Shown: positions 55,401-63,501 of the stretch, piece after piece | Numbering within the stretch: the stretch's first letter is position 1 | Layout of the letters: every line of letters starts with the position of its first letter | DNA from: Kordia sp050633145 | Lineage (GTDB): Bacteria > Bacteroidota > Bacteroidia > Flavobacteriales > Flavobacteriaceae | Direction of reading: 5' to 3' | NCBI RefSeq assembly: GCF_050633145.1 | Contig: NZ_JBOEFY010000020.1 | Span: 124,001-188,000, forward strand | Length of the DNA stretch: 64,000 nt | The notes under the pieces: model-generated | The model's database searches: none | What the model was told of the DNA's origin: nothing | Seen by the model: the letters and a program-made list of their open reading frames with translations, nothing else | Translations under genes and position numbers: made by a program

Positions 55401-55596
55401 AAACTAATTTTGAAGGTTCAATATCGATAAAGTTAGGCTCAGGCTCCATATTATCGTCTTCAGTTATATTGAGCTCATTAGTACTATCATAATTTTGATC
55501 TATCAACAAAACTGATACGGTGGTATTAGCTTTTTCGGCTTCCCGCTCTCTTCTTCTTATGTTTAAATAATCCACCAAGGATTGTATATCTGCCAT
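52468..55596 (-). CDS. Polymorphic toxin with C-terminal toxin domain (1042 residues)
   Basis: This is a large protein without a signal peptide. The N-terminal 200 residues include an acidic Asp/Glu stretch (about 32-60) and beta-rich sequence with WRIYQKNIYLRVVDD. Residues 230-500 are helical. A segment (about 585-680) has several hydrophobic Ala/Val/Gly-rich helices, as in toxin translocation or pre-toxin regions. After a linker rich in Lys/Asn/Thr (about 690-720) comes a helical region, and the last about 140 residues are a compact domain with LLSSPIWFKIKDKWKHLE, YWQNVTNDFW, NKPWLDDIIERGDDVRF and FGREVDYMLQNGY. That last domain is the probable toxin; RGDDVRF and EVDY could be catalytic, but the activity is unknown. 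Confidence 0.7.
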   Translation of the reverse strand: MADIQSLVDYLNIRRREREAEKANTTVSVLLIDQNYDSTNELNITEDDNMEPEPNFIDIEPSKLVWPLSVSWRIYQKNIYLRVVDDNNTPESLQYYQRHQYTNDQGQEIVRYKNYADLSQWIALDESEIITIPMIHDKGRYYYLSNTNRVVINYSLDKTFLFQDKFFFNPADIPEIKTGSDYSLDYVDHEGYADSGLDALWRFLFFSDDAYKRNIKNRQVTIKNTQKTGDVFILPDIYYRQGRYVLSYRKADERFTKSSFKNSEIYLQLTFNYLGTMMEFLYQTVFKEGVLSLDSITDNITETASYLALLGVNGTNRSISNYIEDSFTNIRSYFLSKYLQMVEDEIPWRGSNVEDALEVLYYTSDIFLEYMSAEVLWEIVGKALEQNLDNIGLNEEDVMLILLGALRKKGETADVFLNTLLKKKTNDGSSYFSKLYDKLNTSSFSRFIYLLLDEWNKSSYSDPGNRKFYKNGDEYINPIVCGYTSGTSWSFNYENTNFTWKENDYIEVKVTTQDDTEKTYVYHPYDLIAISNAANEGFSFTGKKLDQINLIPAFTLFAHSDVTFWENVTLTAEYVGDVISVAVGLGPAWRSFRILSALTKATTTAQKAFVITRSAVGVMEVTAGTANIILKATELRKTEFGESLASVFMWMEFASLGTDVAVGIAKRLSASAKRALGEADKLLKNADKPAGSSNKTNKTNKPTGNEVKKIGGLPEPEFKQLGHLLLGQLEGVKYIVAEEFKLLAGAIAKDIKAAGVQILKFTEDTLKTLDDFGDEFLRYLGINRLDPQYAIVNSGYLVTHNGKGFLASKLEDVKGFFNAMSENLNKGASKGRRGGKNINKVDEAFNNVIKGFSKTQSILSKGKIIAKFTKGKELELIGKNFKKIYGSSKILLKKDATVAITGLLNDVREIKKLGFKIKDLWKQGINIGGTDLLSSPIWFKIKDKWKHLELSNPKLYWQNVTNDFWNQANKPWLDDIIERGDDVRFVSDPKAEKSIYVWLDDINEFATGLDGEKVKTIFGREVDYMLQNGYKIEGDIAIKIKN

Positions 55597-56150
55597 AAAA
55601 AAATTGTTTTTTTGAGATTGTTTTTAGTAATCTCTTGTGATTAATAATTTTTGATTTTTTGGTATGATGATACTGGCAATAGACAATCTGTTGTAGAGAA
55701 ACACAGATCAACTAATGCTTTGATTGAGGTTATTTTTGCAGTAAAGAATCACAAAGATTATTGTGAATTGTTTAATCAAAAAAACATGATCATACAGTTA
55801 AATAAGGTTGTAACATATTTAGTAGAATATCAGATTTTAATAGGGTCGATGATTTCTGTTTTGCATACAGCACAAACTACCGTCAATTCATCAGTCAACT
55901 ACTTCAGGGAAAGCCCACGAAGCATTGAGAGGAAAAAACAAATACATTTCGCCGAAAGTGTCGGAGCATTTAAATCTCGATTATTGAGTAAAATCTATTT
56001 AATATTACTGAACAATTACACAGCAAAAAAAGTGATTTTTTTTGTTTTTTTACTCCTAATTTTAAAATGGCTCCTGTAGTTTCAGTAATATGTTTGTATT
56101 TATAAAAACGATTGTATATTTAACATATAATCCTGGTTTGAAAAATAAAA
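55597..56150. other. Gap with an uncertain open frame
   Basis: A plus-strand frame of 142 codons (55651-56079) starts MIFWYDDTGNRQSVVEKHRST. It has no motif I know and its codon use is unlike nearby genes, so it may be a remnant of a cargo gene or chance. No other structure is seen. It lies between the divergent toxin gene and the rightward immunity-like genes. Confidence 0.3.
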
Positions 56151-56222
56151 ATGAAAGATTTAAAACTAGAAAAAGTCAGTAAAAAAATAAGCCAAACAGA
56201 ATTAAAAAATGTTAAAATATAA
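56151..56222 (+). CDS. Possible short leader-like peptide
   Basis: A 23-codon frame encodes MKDLKLEKVSKKISQTELKN. The pattern resembles leaders of Bacteroidota natural-product precursors (LxLxK...ELxxI), but no Gly-Gly cleavage site or core peptide follows. The stop overlaps the next gene start by 14 nt. It could be a decayed precursor, a short coupling peptide or chance. Confidence 0.25.
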   Translation: MKDLKLEKVSKKISQTELKNVKI

Positions 56223-56595
56223 ATTTTACAAATGGGCTCCTTCAACAAATGAGTATTTGAAGGTAAAAATAGAAAAACCATATGATTACCTCAGTATGAT
56301 ATTTGAAGGTAATGAAACTAGTAATCAAATCCAGAATCATATTAACAAAATCAAAAATGTACTGAATGGAAATCCAGATATTGACTACAGTATAGAAAAT
56401 CAATCTGGGTTTATAGGGTACGCATTCGCACCAGATGATACAGAAACAGAATATCCAGAAGGAGGTTTTCAGGTATTTGATTTTTTTACTGCCGATAAAA
56501 AAGGTAATACAAAAGAATTATTCATAATATCTTTACAAGAAATATTAAATTTTCTTGAAGATTTTAATATTTTTTTGATTAAAAATAATAGATGA
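56209..56595 (+). CDS. Small hypothetical protein, possible immunity
   Basis: This 128-residue protein is of unknown family. It reads KYKFYKWAPSTNEYLKVKI, GNPDIDYSIENQSGF, GGFQVFDFFTADKKG, and ends with a helix KELFIISLQEILNFLEDFN. The mix of strands and acidic residues is typical of small immunity proteins. It is 13 nt upstream of the paralogue of the toxin-adjacent immunity gene, so the two share a transcript. Confidence 0.6.
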   Translation: MLKYKFYKWAPSTNEYLKVKIEKPYDYLSMIFEGNETSNQIQNHINKIKNVLNGNPDIDYSIENQSGFIGYAFAPDDTETEYPEGGFQVFDFFTADKKGNTKELFIISLQEILNFLEDFNIFLIKNNR

Positions 56596-56608
56596 TATAT
56601 CTTCAATA

Positions 56609-57046
56609 ATGCAAGAAGAAAAATTATACATACCAAAAAGTTATTTAACGGTACAAATAGTACGCGATGTTATGGCTGAATTTGAATGGCCAGTTTCGTA
56701 TGAATTAATTGATGAAACAGAAGATTGGAGATCAGTTATAATAAAATTTGAAAACTGTGAAATTGAGTTAACAGAAGTTCCTGGTGAAGGAATACATCTT
56801 GAGTTTTTAAGTTTTAATAATGGAAAAAAATTAAATGCTAAATATGGAGAAATTATTCAATATATAGAAAATTATAATCCAAGAGAACATCTTGATTTAG
56901 AACGTAAAAGATATAATGATCGCATCCTTCATACAATTTCTGCAGTTCGTAATAAAATGAAAAACCTACAATACTATCACATGGATTTTATTACTGGTAC
57001 AAATTATTCTTGGGCAGAAAAATATCTAAAAGACAAGAAGAAGTAA
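56609..57046 (+). CDS. Putative immunity protein, paralogue of 52025-52462
   Basis: This 145-residue protein aligns along its full length with the immunity gene at 52025-52462: YIPKSYLTVQIVRDVMAEF, CEIELTEVPGEGIHLEFL, YYHMDFITGTNYSWAEKYL. It lies on the opposite strand and the other side of the toxin gene, so the copies are inverted relative to each other. It may protect against a different toxin variant of the same family, as in orphan immunity arrays. A terminator follows at 57061. Confidence 0.65.
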   Translation: MQEEKLYIPKSYLTVQIVRDVMAEFEWPVSYELIDETEDWRSVIIKFENCEIELTEVPGEGIHLEFLSFNNGKKLNAKYGEIIQYIENYNPREHLDLERKRYNDRILHTISAVRNKMKNLQYYHMDFITGTNYSWAEKYLKDKKK

Positions 57047-57060
57047 ATAATTATAAAACC

Positions 57061-57096
57061 AAAAACCCGCTAACTCAAAAAGTCAGCGGGTTTTTT
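57061..57096 (+). terminator. Terminator between immunity gene and rpiB
   Basis: AAAACCCGCTAAC pairs with GTCAGCGGGTTTT. It belongs to the same terminator design as the rest of the island and can also serve convergent rpiB. Confidence 0.75.
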
Positions 57097-57127
57097 ATAT
57101 CTCTTAAATTTAGAATAATTAGAAAGC

Positions 57128-57562
57128 TTAACTACAAGCAATCTTCTCTACTCTACGTTGGTGTCTTCCACCTTCAAATTCAGTTTCTAAAAATGTATCA
57201 ACCATTGCAATGGCTTGTGGTAACGAAGTAAAACGCGCAGGAATACTCAAAATATTAGCGTCGTTATGTTGCCTGGCAAGCGCTACAATCTCTTTGGTCC
57301 AACAAAGTGCTGCACGTACCTTTTGATGTTTATTTGCAGTCATTGCAGCTCCATTTCCGCTTCCGCAGATAATAATTCCGAAAGCTACTTTTTCGTTTTC
57401 CACATCAGTAGCAACTGGATGAATAAAATCAGGATAATCGACACTATCATCTGTGTTGGTTCCGTAGTTTTGAATTGCATATCCTTTTGCTTCCAAATGT
57501 GCAGAAATTGCATTCTTATAGTCGGTTCCGGCGTGATCGTTCCCGATGGCAATAGTTTTCAT
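57128..57562 (-). CDS. rpiB: Ribose-5-phosphate isomerase B
   Basis: This enzyme interconverts ribose 5-phosphate and ribulose 5-phosphate in the pentose phosphate pathway. The 144-residue protein (start at 57562, MKTIAIGNDHAG) has the RpiB motifs: DHAG near residue 9, GTNTDDSVDYPDF, the active Cys in GIIICGSGNGAAMTAN, and RHNDANILSIPAR. An upstream in-frame ATG at 57616 adds 18 residues before the conserved start and is rejected. Confidence 0.95.
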   Translation of the reverse strand: MKTIAIGNDHAGTDYKNAISAHLEAKGYAIQNYGTNTDDSVDYPDFIHPVATDVENEKVAFGIIICGSGNGAAMTANKHQKVRAALCWTKEIVALARQHNDANILSIPARFTSLPQAIAMVDTFLETEFEGGRHQRRVEKIACS

Positions 57563-57616
57563 ATATAATTGTGTTGTGTTTGTTGAAAACAAAGGTATGA
57601 ATAGACTTTTGAACAA

Positions 57617-58281
57617 CCGAAAAAAGTCAATGTTAATTTCATTTTACAATAGCTTAACACTGAGTTTATTATAAGTTCACATCAATTGTTAATATCTAGC
57701 GGTTAAAAACTAAGAAGAAAATTTTGTAGCTTCAGAATAATTTACAATACAAACAAAAATTACTGTTATCCAATTTATTTAGCACTTCTTTTTAGAAAAC
57801 TTATTAAAAGTCGCTTTCTTGATTGTTAACAATAATTCACCAACTTTTTATCAAAAATAACCTGTGTATAAAGGTTGTTAATAACTGTTGATAACCTAGC
57901 TAATGATTCTTATATAGAACAAGTTATCCTTTTCATAAGTTGTTCATCAAATTCGATAAGAAACAAATCCTATAAAAATCTTCAAAAGTTTTGCTAACTA
58001 TTCACAAGCTATAATAACCATCATTATTTTTTTTAAATTTATAAAAGAAAGAAATATATATATTATTAATGTTTATAACATTTAAGTTGAATTGATCTTT
58101 TTTAAGTGAAAATAGAGACTTAAATCTTCTATTTTTTTTCTTCTAAAAAAGTTAGCTTTCGCTAGAAAAAAAGAAGTAAGATTTGAGAACTAAGAGTCAA
58201 ATTGCCTTTTAAGAATCTTTATAGTTTCAAAGTGTTTCTAAAAATATGCAATCTAAAATTGTAAATCAACAATCGTATATC
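57617..58281. other. AT-rich gap with DnaA-box-like cluster, possible origin region
   Basis: No gene is seen. Near the centre is one exact match to the DnaA-box consensus TTATNCACA (TGTGTATAA at 57863-57871), and two one-mismatch matches follow at 57876-57884 (TGTTAATAA) and 57886-57894 (TGTTGATAA), all in the same orientation. Around them lie GTTAACAATAA (57824) and ACAAGTTATCC (57919), and very AT-rich sequence to the right (about 58020-58150). This is what an oriC or a DnaA-titrating locus would look like; nothing proves it. Confidence 0.4.
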
Positions 58282-58524
58282 TCAAACAATCCTCAAATGC
58301 GATTGCTTGCCGTAAAAATCGTCTAAAACTTGTTTGGTAAGGTCAACATCGTTTTGATGGACTTTCAACGAAATACCACCAATTGCGTTCGAATAGAAAG
58401 GGAATACACTCAACATCATGTCGTTTTCAAACACGTATTTAATTCCTCTGTGATCAAGGACAACGCGTAAAACGGCATATTCATACGAATACGTAAATGT
58501 AGCTACAGTTACAAAGTTGAGCAT
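58282..58524 (-). CDS. DUF2007-family protein
   Basis: This 80-residue cytoplasmic protein carries the DUF2007 pattern: VTVATFTYSYEYAVLRVVLDHRGI, then FENDMMLSVFPFYSNAIGGISLKV, and VLDDFYG. Members resemble ferredoxin-fold signal-transduction modules. Its partner is unknown. The start is ATG at 58524. Confidence 0.75.
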   Translation of the reverse strand: MLNFVTVATFTYSYEYAVLRVVLDHRGIKYVFENDMMLSVFPFYSNAIGGISLKVHQNDVDLTKQVLDDFYGKQSHLRIV

Positions 58525-58612
58525 AAGCTGATAAAATTCATATTAAAATATTGAGAAAAACACTGAAGTATTAACATCTCAATTATCGAGTAATGTACTA
58601 AAAATAAGAAAA

Positions 58613-58798
58613 TTAGTTTAAATAATACGTGTCAATTGCCGCATTTTTTATAGAATCATTAGGAACTTCTACAGCTCTAATATCATCTCTAAAATTGTTT
58701 TTAGTTTTTAAAGAAGAATTGATATAACTACCAAACGAGAAGAGACCGATCAAAAAGATCGATACAAATAGTAGAATAACTTTATACACTCGTTTCAT
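58613..58798 (-). CDS. Small signal-anchored hypothetical protein
   Basis: This 61-residue protein has a basic start and one hydrophobic helix (about 6-24), followed by a polar tail. It may be a small envelope protein. It is unrecognised, and the coding evidence is length and context only. Confidence 0.4.
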   Translation of the reverse strand: MKRVYKVILLFVSIFLIGLFSFGSYINSSLKTKNNFRDDIRAVEVPNDSIKNAAIDTYYLN

Positions 58799-59180
58799 GG
58801 TTGATGAAGCTAAATTTAGATTTGGCTCTTATACTATAGACGAGAGAAAAATGAATATGTTACACTTTTTTTAAGATTTCTTTAACTTTTTTTTAGAAAA
58901 TGGATTTCTAAGCGTTACTTCGAGTAACAAATCTGTGATTTGGTGTATAGAAAATTACCTTGAAAATAAAAAAATAATATAGGTTTTAAAGCAGATCTCG
59001 ATACAAAAAATGTTCTCATATTTTCCACTCGATCAGACGATTTGTTTTCTTATAGGTTTATAAGTTAAAGAGTTTAGCTGTGCAGTAATTTAAAATAACA
59101 AGTTTCCACAAACGTCACTTCGAGTGGTTTTTCGTAATAAAATGAAGAAAAATTGTATCGAGAAGTACTTTGAAAATAAT
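58799..59180. repeat. Non-coding gap with dispersed short repeats
   Basis: It contains CACTTCGAGTGG (about 59116) and GTATCGAGAAGTACTTTGAAAAT (59155), partly repeated inside the gap as ACTTCGAGTAAC (58917) and ACCTTGAAAAT (58956). These look like the short interspersed repeats common between Flavobacteriaceae genes. A related AGTCGAGATGC occurs near 62749. Confidence 0.4.
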
Positions 59181-60098
59181 TTATTTAGGAACCACAAATT
59201 GCAACGCTTTTGGTAAAATCTCAGCTGTAAATCCGCCAGTTCCAATCAATTCGCCATCTGCTTGAATGTATACTTCTTTCTGAGAAGTTTCAATAGTAAT
59301 CAAATTGGTTTTAAACGTTTCTACTTCTTTATGATTCACAATTTTTCCATTAAACAAACCTGCAACATTTCGTACTAAAGTCCAAAAAGTAAAATGTTTA
59401 GCTACCGAAATATCAAACAATCCATCAGCTGTAGCTGCATCTTTAGTCAATTGCATTCCGCCACCAGAATACTGACAAATTCCAACAATTGTTAACAACG
59501 ACTTGCTAGTTAATTTCTTCTCAACACTTTTAATAGTAAATTCAGATAATTTATAACGTATCAATCCTAAAACAGTAGAAACCAAAAAAGAAGCAGCGCC
59601 TAAAAATTTTAATCGTTCGTTGCGTTTTACCACATAACCATCAAAACCCAATCCGGCAACATTGTTAAAAAACACAGTAGTATCAACATTCAACAATGAA
59701 AGCTTTCCAATATCTTGAAAAATAGTATGTTCTTCTTTAATAATTTGAATTGCTTTGGTTATATTCTTTGGAATTTTATAGGTTTTTACCCAATCATTTC
59801 CAGTTCCTAAAGGAATTACACCTAATTTTATTTCTGATAAAGAAACAATTTTTTGTTCCATCAAACCATTTACAATATGATGTAAAGTACCATCGCCACC
59901 AATACTTACAAATTTTCGATATCCATTTTTTAAACCTTGAATCACGAGCTCGTATTCATGTTGAGGTTTTGTTGTAAATTCAAAATCGAAAGGAATTTGT
60001 AAAGCTTCAAAAGTAGCTGTAATTTTTCTCCATTTTCGTTTTCCTGAGAAGCTTCCAGAAGTCGGATTCACAATCAAAAACCATTTATCTTTACACAT
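59181..60098 (-). CDS. Diacylglycerol kinase-family lipid kinase
   Basis: This lipid kinase phosphorylates diacylglycerol or a related lipid. From the ATG at 60098 (MCKDKWFLIVNPTSG) the protein has 305 residues with a nucleotide-binding GGDGTLHHIVNGLM, the LGVIPLGTGNDW loop and the C-terminal FDISVAKHFTFW. A longer frame adds 20 hydrophobic residues. It belongs to the YegS/BmrU-like group. It is divergent from rnr with a 314-nt gap. Confidence 0.9.
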   Translation of the reverse strand: MCKDKWFLIVNPTSGSFSGKRKWRKITATFEALQIPFDFEFTTKPQHEYELVIQGLKNGYRKFVSIGGDGTLHHIVNGLMEQKIVSLSEIKLGVIPLGTGNDWVKTYKIPKNITKAIQIIKEEHTIFQDIGKLSLLNVDTTVFFNNVAGLGFDGYVVKRNERLKFLGAASFLVSTVLGLIRYKLSEFTIKSVEKKLTSKSLLTIVGICQYSGGGMQLTKDAATADGLFDISVAKHFTFWTLVRNVAGLFNGKIVNHKEVETFKTNLITIETSQKEVYIQADGELIGTGGFTAEILPKALQFVVPK

Positions 60099-60412
60099 AC
60101 ATAACACGAATTTAATGCGTTGCAAAATACGAATTGTAAAATATTTGTATATTTGCATCAGAATTTTTTAATACTTCTCTCCTACTCGTTGTGTTTAATA
60201 AGAAATCGTTAATTTCTAAAACAGCAACATTCCTGACAGAATTAATTTGTACTTTTCAAGAGTTAAAAAACGCTAAACTTAGAATAGTTACATCTCGATT
60301 ATAGAGTAAAATTCAATAAAAAGCAATTTCGGTATGCTTTTTTCATAATCAATAAAATAATAATAATAACAAACCGAAATATACACGAAATCGTGTAAAA
60401 CAGAATGATATA

Positions 60413-62608
60413 ATGACAAGAAAGAAAAAAAAGAAATCGCACAAGATTCCAAATCTAACAGATGCGATCCTTCAAATATTTAAAAAATCTTCCAACAAAG
60501 TTTATAACTACAAACAAATAGCTTCCAAACTAAATATTACAGATACAAGTGGAAGAAATCAAATTATAAAAACACTCAAAAAACTCAAAGCAAAACAAAA
60601 AATTGAGGAAGTTGATCGTGGAAAATACCGTGTTGTAGGAAGTACAGAATATTATACAGGAATTGTAGATATGACGTCACGTGGACAAGGATATGTAATT
60701 TGTGAAGATTTTGAAGAAGATATTTTTGTGCCAAGTCACAAAATAAACAGAGCTTTAGATGGTGATGAAGTTGAAGTATATGTATACAAACGCAGAAGAA
60801 ACAATCGTCCAGAAGGAGAAATTACAAACATTGTAAAACGTAAAAAAACAGAATTTGTGGGTGTATTACAAATGCAAAAAAACTTTGCTTTTGTGGTGGT
60901 TTCCAATCAAAAAATGTATACGGATATCTTTGTTCCAAAAAATAAAATAAATCATGCACAAAATGGTGATAAAGTAGTTGTAGAAATTGAAGATTGGCCT
61001 GCTAGAGCAGATTCTCCTTTCGGAAATATAATACAAGTACTTGGAAAACCAGGGGAACACAATACTGAAATCCATTCGATCTTAGCCGAATATGGATTGC
61101 CGTATGAATTTCCAGAACATGTAGAACGATCTGCAAACAAACTAGATACATCAATTCAAGAAGATGAAATCAAAAAACGTAGAGACATGCGCGATGTGCT
61201 TACGTTTACTATTGATCCAAAAACTGCCAAAGATTTTGATGATGCATTATCGTTTCAAACGCTAGAAAATGGAAACTATGAAATAGGAATTCACATTGCT
61301 GATGTTTCACACTATGTAAAACCTGGAACTGTACTTGATGATGAAGCGTACGATCGTGCAACTTCGGTATACTTAGTAGATCGTGTGGTACCAATGTTAC
61401 CAGAAATACTCTCAAACGGAGCGTGTTCATTACGACCAAATGAAGAAAAATATACCTTCTCAGCAGTCTTTGAAATCAACAAGAAAGCAGAAGTATTAAA
61501 TCAATGGTTTGGACGAACGGTTACGTATTCCGACAAGCGATTTGCGTATGAAGAAGCACAAGTAATTATTGAAACCAAAGGAAACGAAATTCCTGCAGAT
61601 ATTTCACTCTCAGGAGAAGCATATACAGTAAGTGATGCTATTGTAGAAGCCACTTTAAAACTAGACGAATTAGCCAAAATCATGCGCGGAAAACGTATGC
61701 GTCAAGGTGCAATATCGTTTGACAAAGTAGAAGTTCGTTTCAACTTAGATGAAAACAGCAATCCTGAAGGTGTCTATTTCAAAACGCAAAAAGATGCCAA
61801 CAAACTCATTGAAGAGTTCATGTTGCTAGCCAACAGAAAAGTGGCGGCATTTATTGGAAAACAAGAACCAGAAAAAACGTTTGTATATCGTATTCATGAC
61901 GAACCAGATGTTGATAAACTTGCTAATTTACAGACTATTATATCTCGATTTGGATATGCGTTAAATCTAAAATCAAGAAAAACGACCACAAGTTCTTTAA
62001 ACCAATTACTAGAAGATGTAAAAGGAAAAGGAGAACAAAACATGGTAGATACGCTTGCAATTCGAAGCATGAGTAAAGCAAAATATACCACAAATAACAT
62101 TGGTCATTACGGATTAGCGTTCGATTACTATTCGCACTTTACATCGCCAATTCGTCGTTATCCAGATGTCATGGTACATCGTTTACTGCAATATTATTTA
62201 GATGGCGGAAAATCTGCAAATGCAGAAGAATACGAAGAAAAATGTGAGCATTCATCCAAAATGGAAGCCTTAGCAGCAAGTGCAGAACGTGATTCTATCA
62301 AGTATATGCAAATCAAATTCATGCAAGATCACAAAGACGAAGAATTTGTAGGAGTTATTTCAGGTGTGACCGAATGGGGAATTTACGTAGAAATCATTGC
62401 CAACAAATGTGAAGGAATGGTTCGTATTCGCGAAATAAAAGACGATTATTACAACTTTGATGAAAAGCAATATGCCTTAGTTGGAGAAGTAACCAAAAAC
62501 ATATATCAACTTGGTGATGAAGTCGTTGTAAAAGTAAAAAATACAGACTTAGTAAAACGTCACTTAGATTTCGATCTTATCGGAAAACGTGTTGAGGTAG
62601 AAGCGTAA
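60413..62608 (+). CDS. rnr: Ribonuclease R
   Basis: This 3'-5' exoribonuclease degrades structured RNA. The 731 residues fit the family: a basic Lys tract at the N-terminus, a winged HTH (about 25-75), two cold-shock-like OB folds, and the RNB catalytic domain with FTIDPKTAKDFDDALS (about 265-280) holding the metal Asp residues. VSHYVKPGT, FTSPIRRYPDVMVHRLL and a C-terminal S1 domain (FVGVISGVTEWGIYVEI) follow. The usual long Lys-rich C-terminal tail is absent. It is monocistronic, with a terminator at 62638. Confidence 0.97.
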   Translation: MTRKKKKKSHKIPNLTDAILQIFKKSSNKVYNYKQIASKLNITDTSGRNQIIKTLKKLKAKQKIEEVDRGKYRVVGSTEYYTGIVDMTSRGQGYVICEDFEEDIFVPSHKINRALDGDEVEVYVYKRRRNNRPEGEITNIVKRKKTEFVGVLQMQKNFAFVVVSNQKMYTDIFVPKNKINHAQNGDKVVVEIEDWPARADSPFGNIIQVLGKPGEHNTEIHSILAEYGLPYEFPEHVERSANKLDTSIQEDEIKKRRDMRDVLTFTIDPKTAKDFDDALSFQTLENGNYEIGIHIADVSHYVKPGTVLDDEAYDRATSVYLVDRVVPMLPEILSNGACSLRPNEEKYTFSAVFEINKKAEVLNQWFGRTVTYSDKRFAYEEAQVIIETKGNEIPADISLSGEAYTVSDAIVEATLKLDELAKIMRGKRMRQGAISFDKVEVRFNLDENSNPEGVYFKTQKDANKLIEEFMLLANRKVAAFIGKQEPEKTFVYRIHDEPDVDKLANLQTIISRFGYALNLKSRKTTTSSLNQLLEDVKGKGEQNMVDTLAIRSMSKAKYTTNNIGHYGLAFDYYSHFTSPIRRYPDVMVHRLLQYYLDGGKSANAEEYEEKCEHSSKMEALAASAERDSIKYMQIKFMQDHKDEEFVGVISGVTEWGIYVEIIANKCEGMVRIREIKDDYYNFDEKQYALVGEVTKNIYQLGDEVVVKVKNTDLVKRHLDFDLIGKRVEVEA

Positions 62609-62637
62609 AATTTGGGCGTTCCCACAACAAAAAAAAT

Positions 62638-62673
62638 AAACCCGCATATTCAGGAAACTCGAAATGCGGGTTT
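62638..62673 (+). terminator. Terminator of rnr
   Basis: AAACCCGCAT pairs with ATGCGGGTTT and is followed by T-rich sequence. Confidence 0.8.
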
Positions 62674-63034
62674 ACTTTTTTCATTGCGGTCAGGCTATCC
62701 GCTATATCTTTTATCTTGTTTTCAATATAAAGTTGTCACATCGAGCGCAGTCGAGATGCTTTTAGTGTTACAAATTTACTTAAATCAACGATAAAAGGAT
62801 GCCGCTTCTATCCTTAACGCGAAAAAAAGTACTGAGATTTTTCTAAGTACATTCAGTATTTCATAATCAATATCAATAAAATTTAAAATCTATTTCTCTT
62901 ATAACAAATAAGGGCGTCTCAATACTCACTACTAAAATCTCATCACTATATTTTTGTAACATTTTTCAAAAACACATACTAACGTTTCAAACAATCACAA
63001 ATCAACAATCTAACATCGTAAATCCAAAATCAAT
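62674..63034. other. Non-coding gap before the YbjQ gene
   Basis: No gene is visible. It contains the short dyad ATCGAGCGCAGTCGAGAT at about 62743-62760, resembling the dispersed repeats, and A/T-rich sequence that must include the promoter of the YbjQ gene. Confidence 0.4.
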
Positions 63035-63349
63035 ATGATCTTCACTACAACAGACAGTTTTCAAAACAGAGAAATCACAGAATACTTAGGCTTAGTTTCA
63101 GGAATGACATACAATGTAAACTACAGTTACAAAGGCATGTCGTTCAAAGACATGTTCAACATGAAAAAATACTATTCACAAATAGAAGGCGCTATAGAAG
63201 AAGTAAAAGAAAAAACATTTCAAAAGCTAAGTGACAATGCAGCAAAACTATCTGCAGATGGTGTAGTAGGTATTGATGTAGATATGGAAATAAGTGCTGG
63301 CGGCGCAGTGATGATAAGCATTACAGGAACGGCTGTAAAATTGAAATAA
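63035..63349 (+). CDS. YbjQ-family (heavy-metal-binding-like) protein
   Basis: This 104-residue protein has the UPF0145/YbjQ pattern: EYLGLVSGMTYNV, KEKTFQKLSDNAAKLSADGVVGIDVDMEI and ISITGTAVKL. The family forms pentameric rings and its function is unknown. The start is ATG at 63035. It is followed by the divergence-free gap to the head-GIN gene and may be expressed alone. Confidence 0.85.
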   Translation: MIFTTTDSFQNREITEYLGLVSGMTYNVNYSYKGMSFKDMFNMKKYYSQIEGAIEEVKEKTFQKLSDNAAKLSADGVVGIDVDMEISAGGAVMISITGTAVKLK

Positions 63350-63501
63350 AAAGGTTTTCTTTTTTTTAAATATGTTAAATATATATAGTTATAAATTACT
63401 GTAAAACCATAATTCACAAAGAATTACACAAAAATTAAATAAAAACTGTAACAAAACGTTTTCTATATACTCTTTACATACAAACAATAAAACCAAGTGT
63501 T

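Noticed and set aside
55651..56079. A confident gene in the gap next to the toxin
   Set aside because: No motif, no conserved-looking pattern and unusual codon use; kept only as an uncertain frame.
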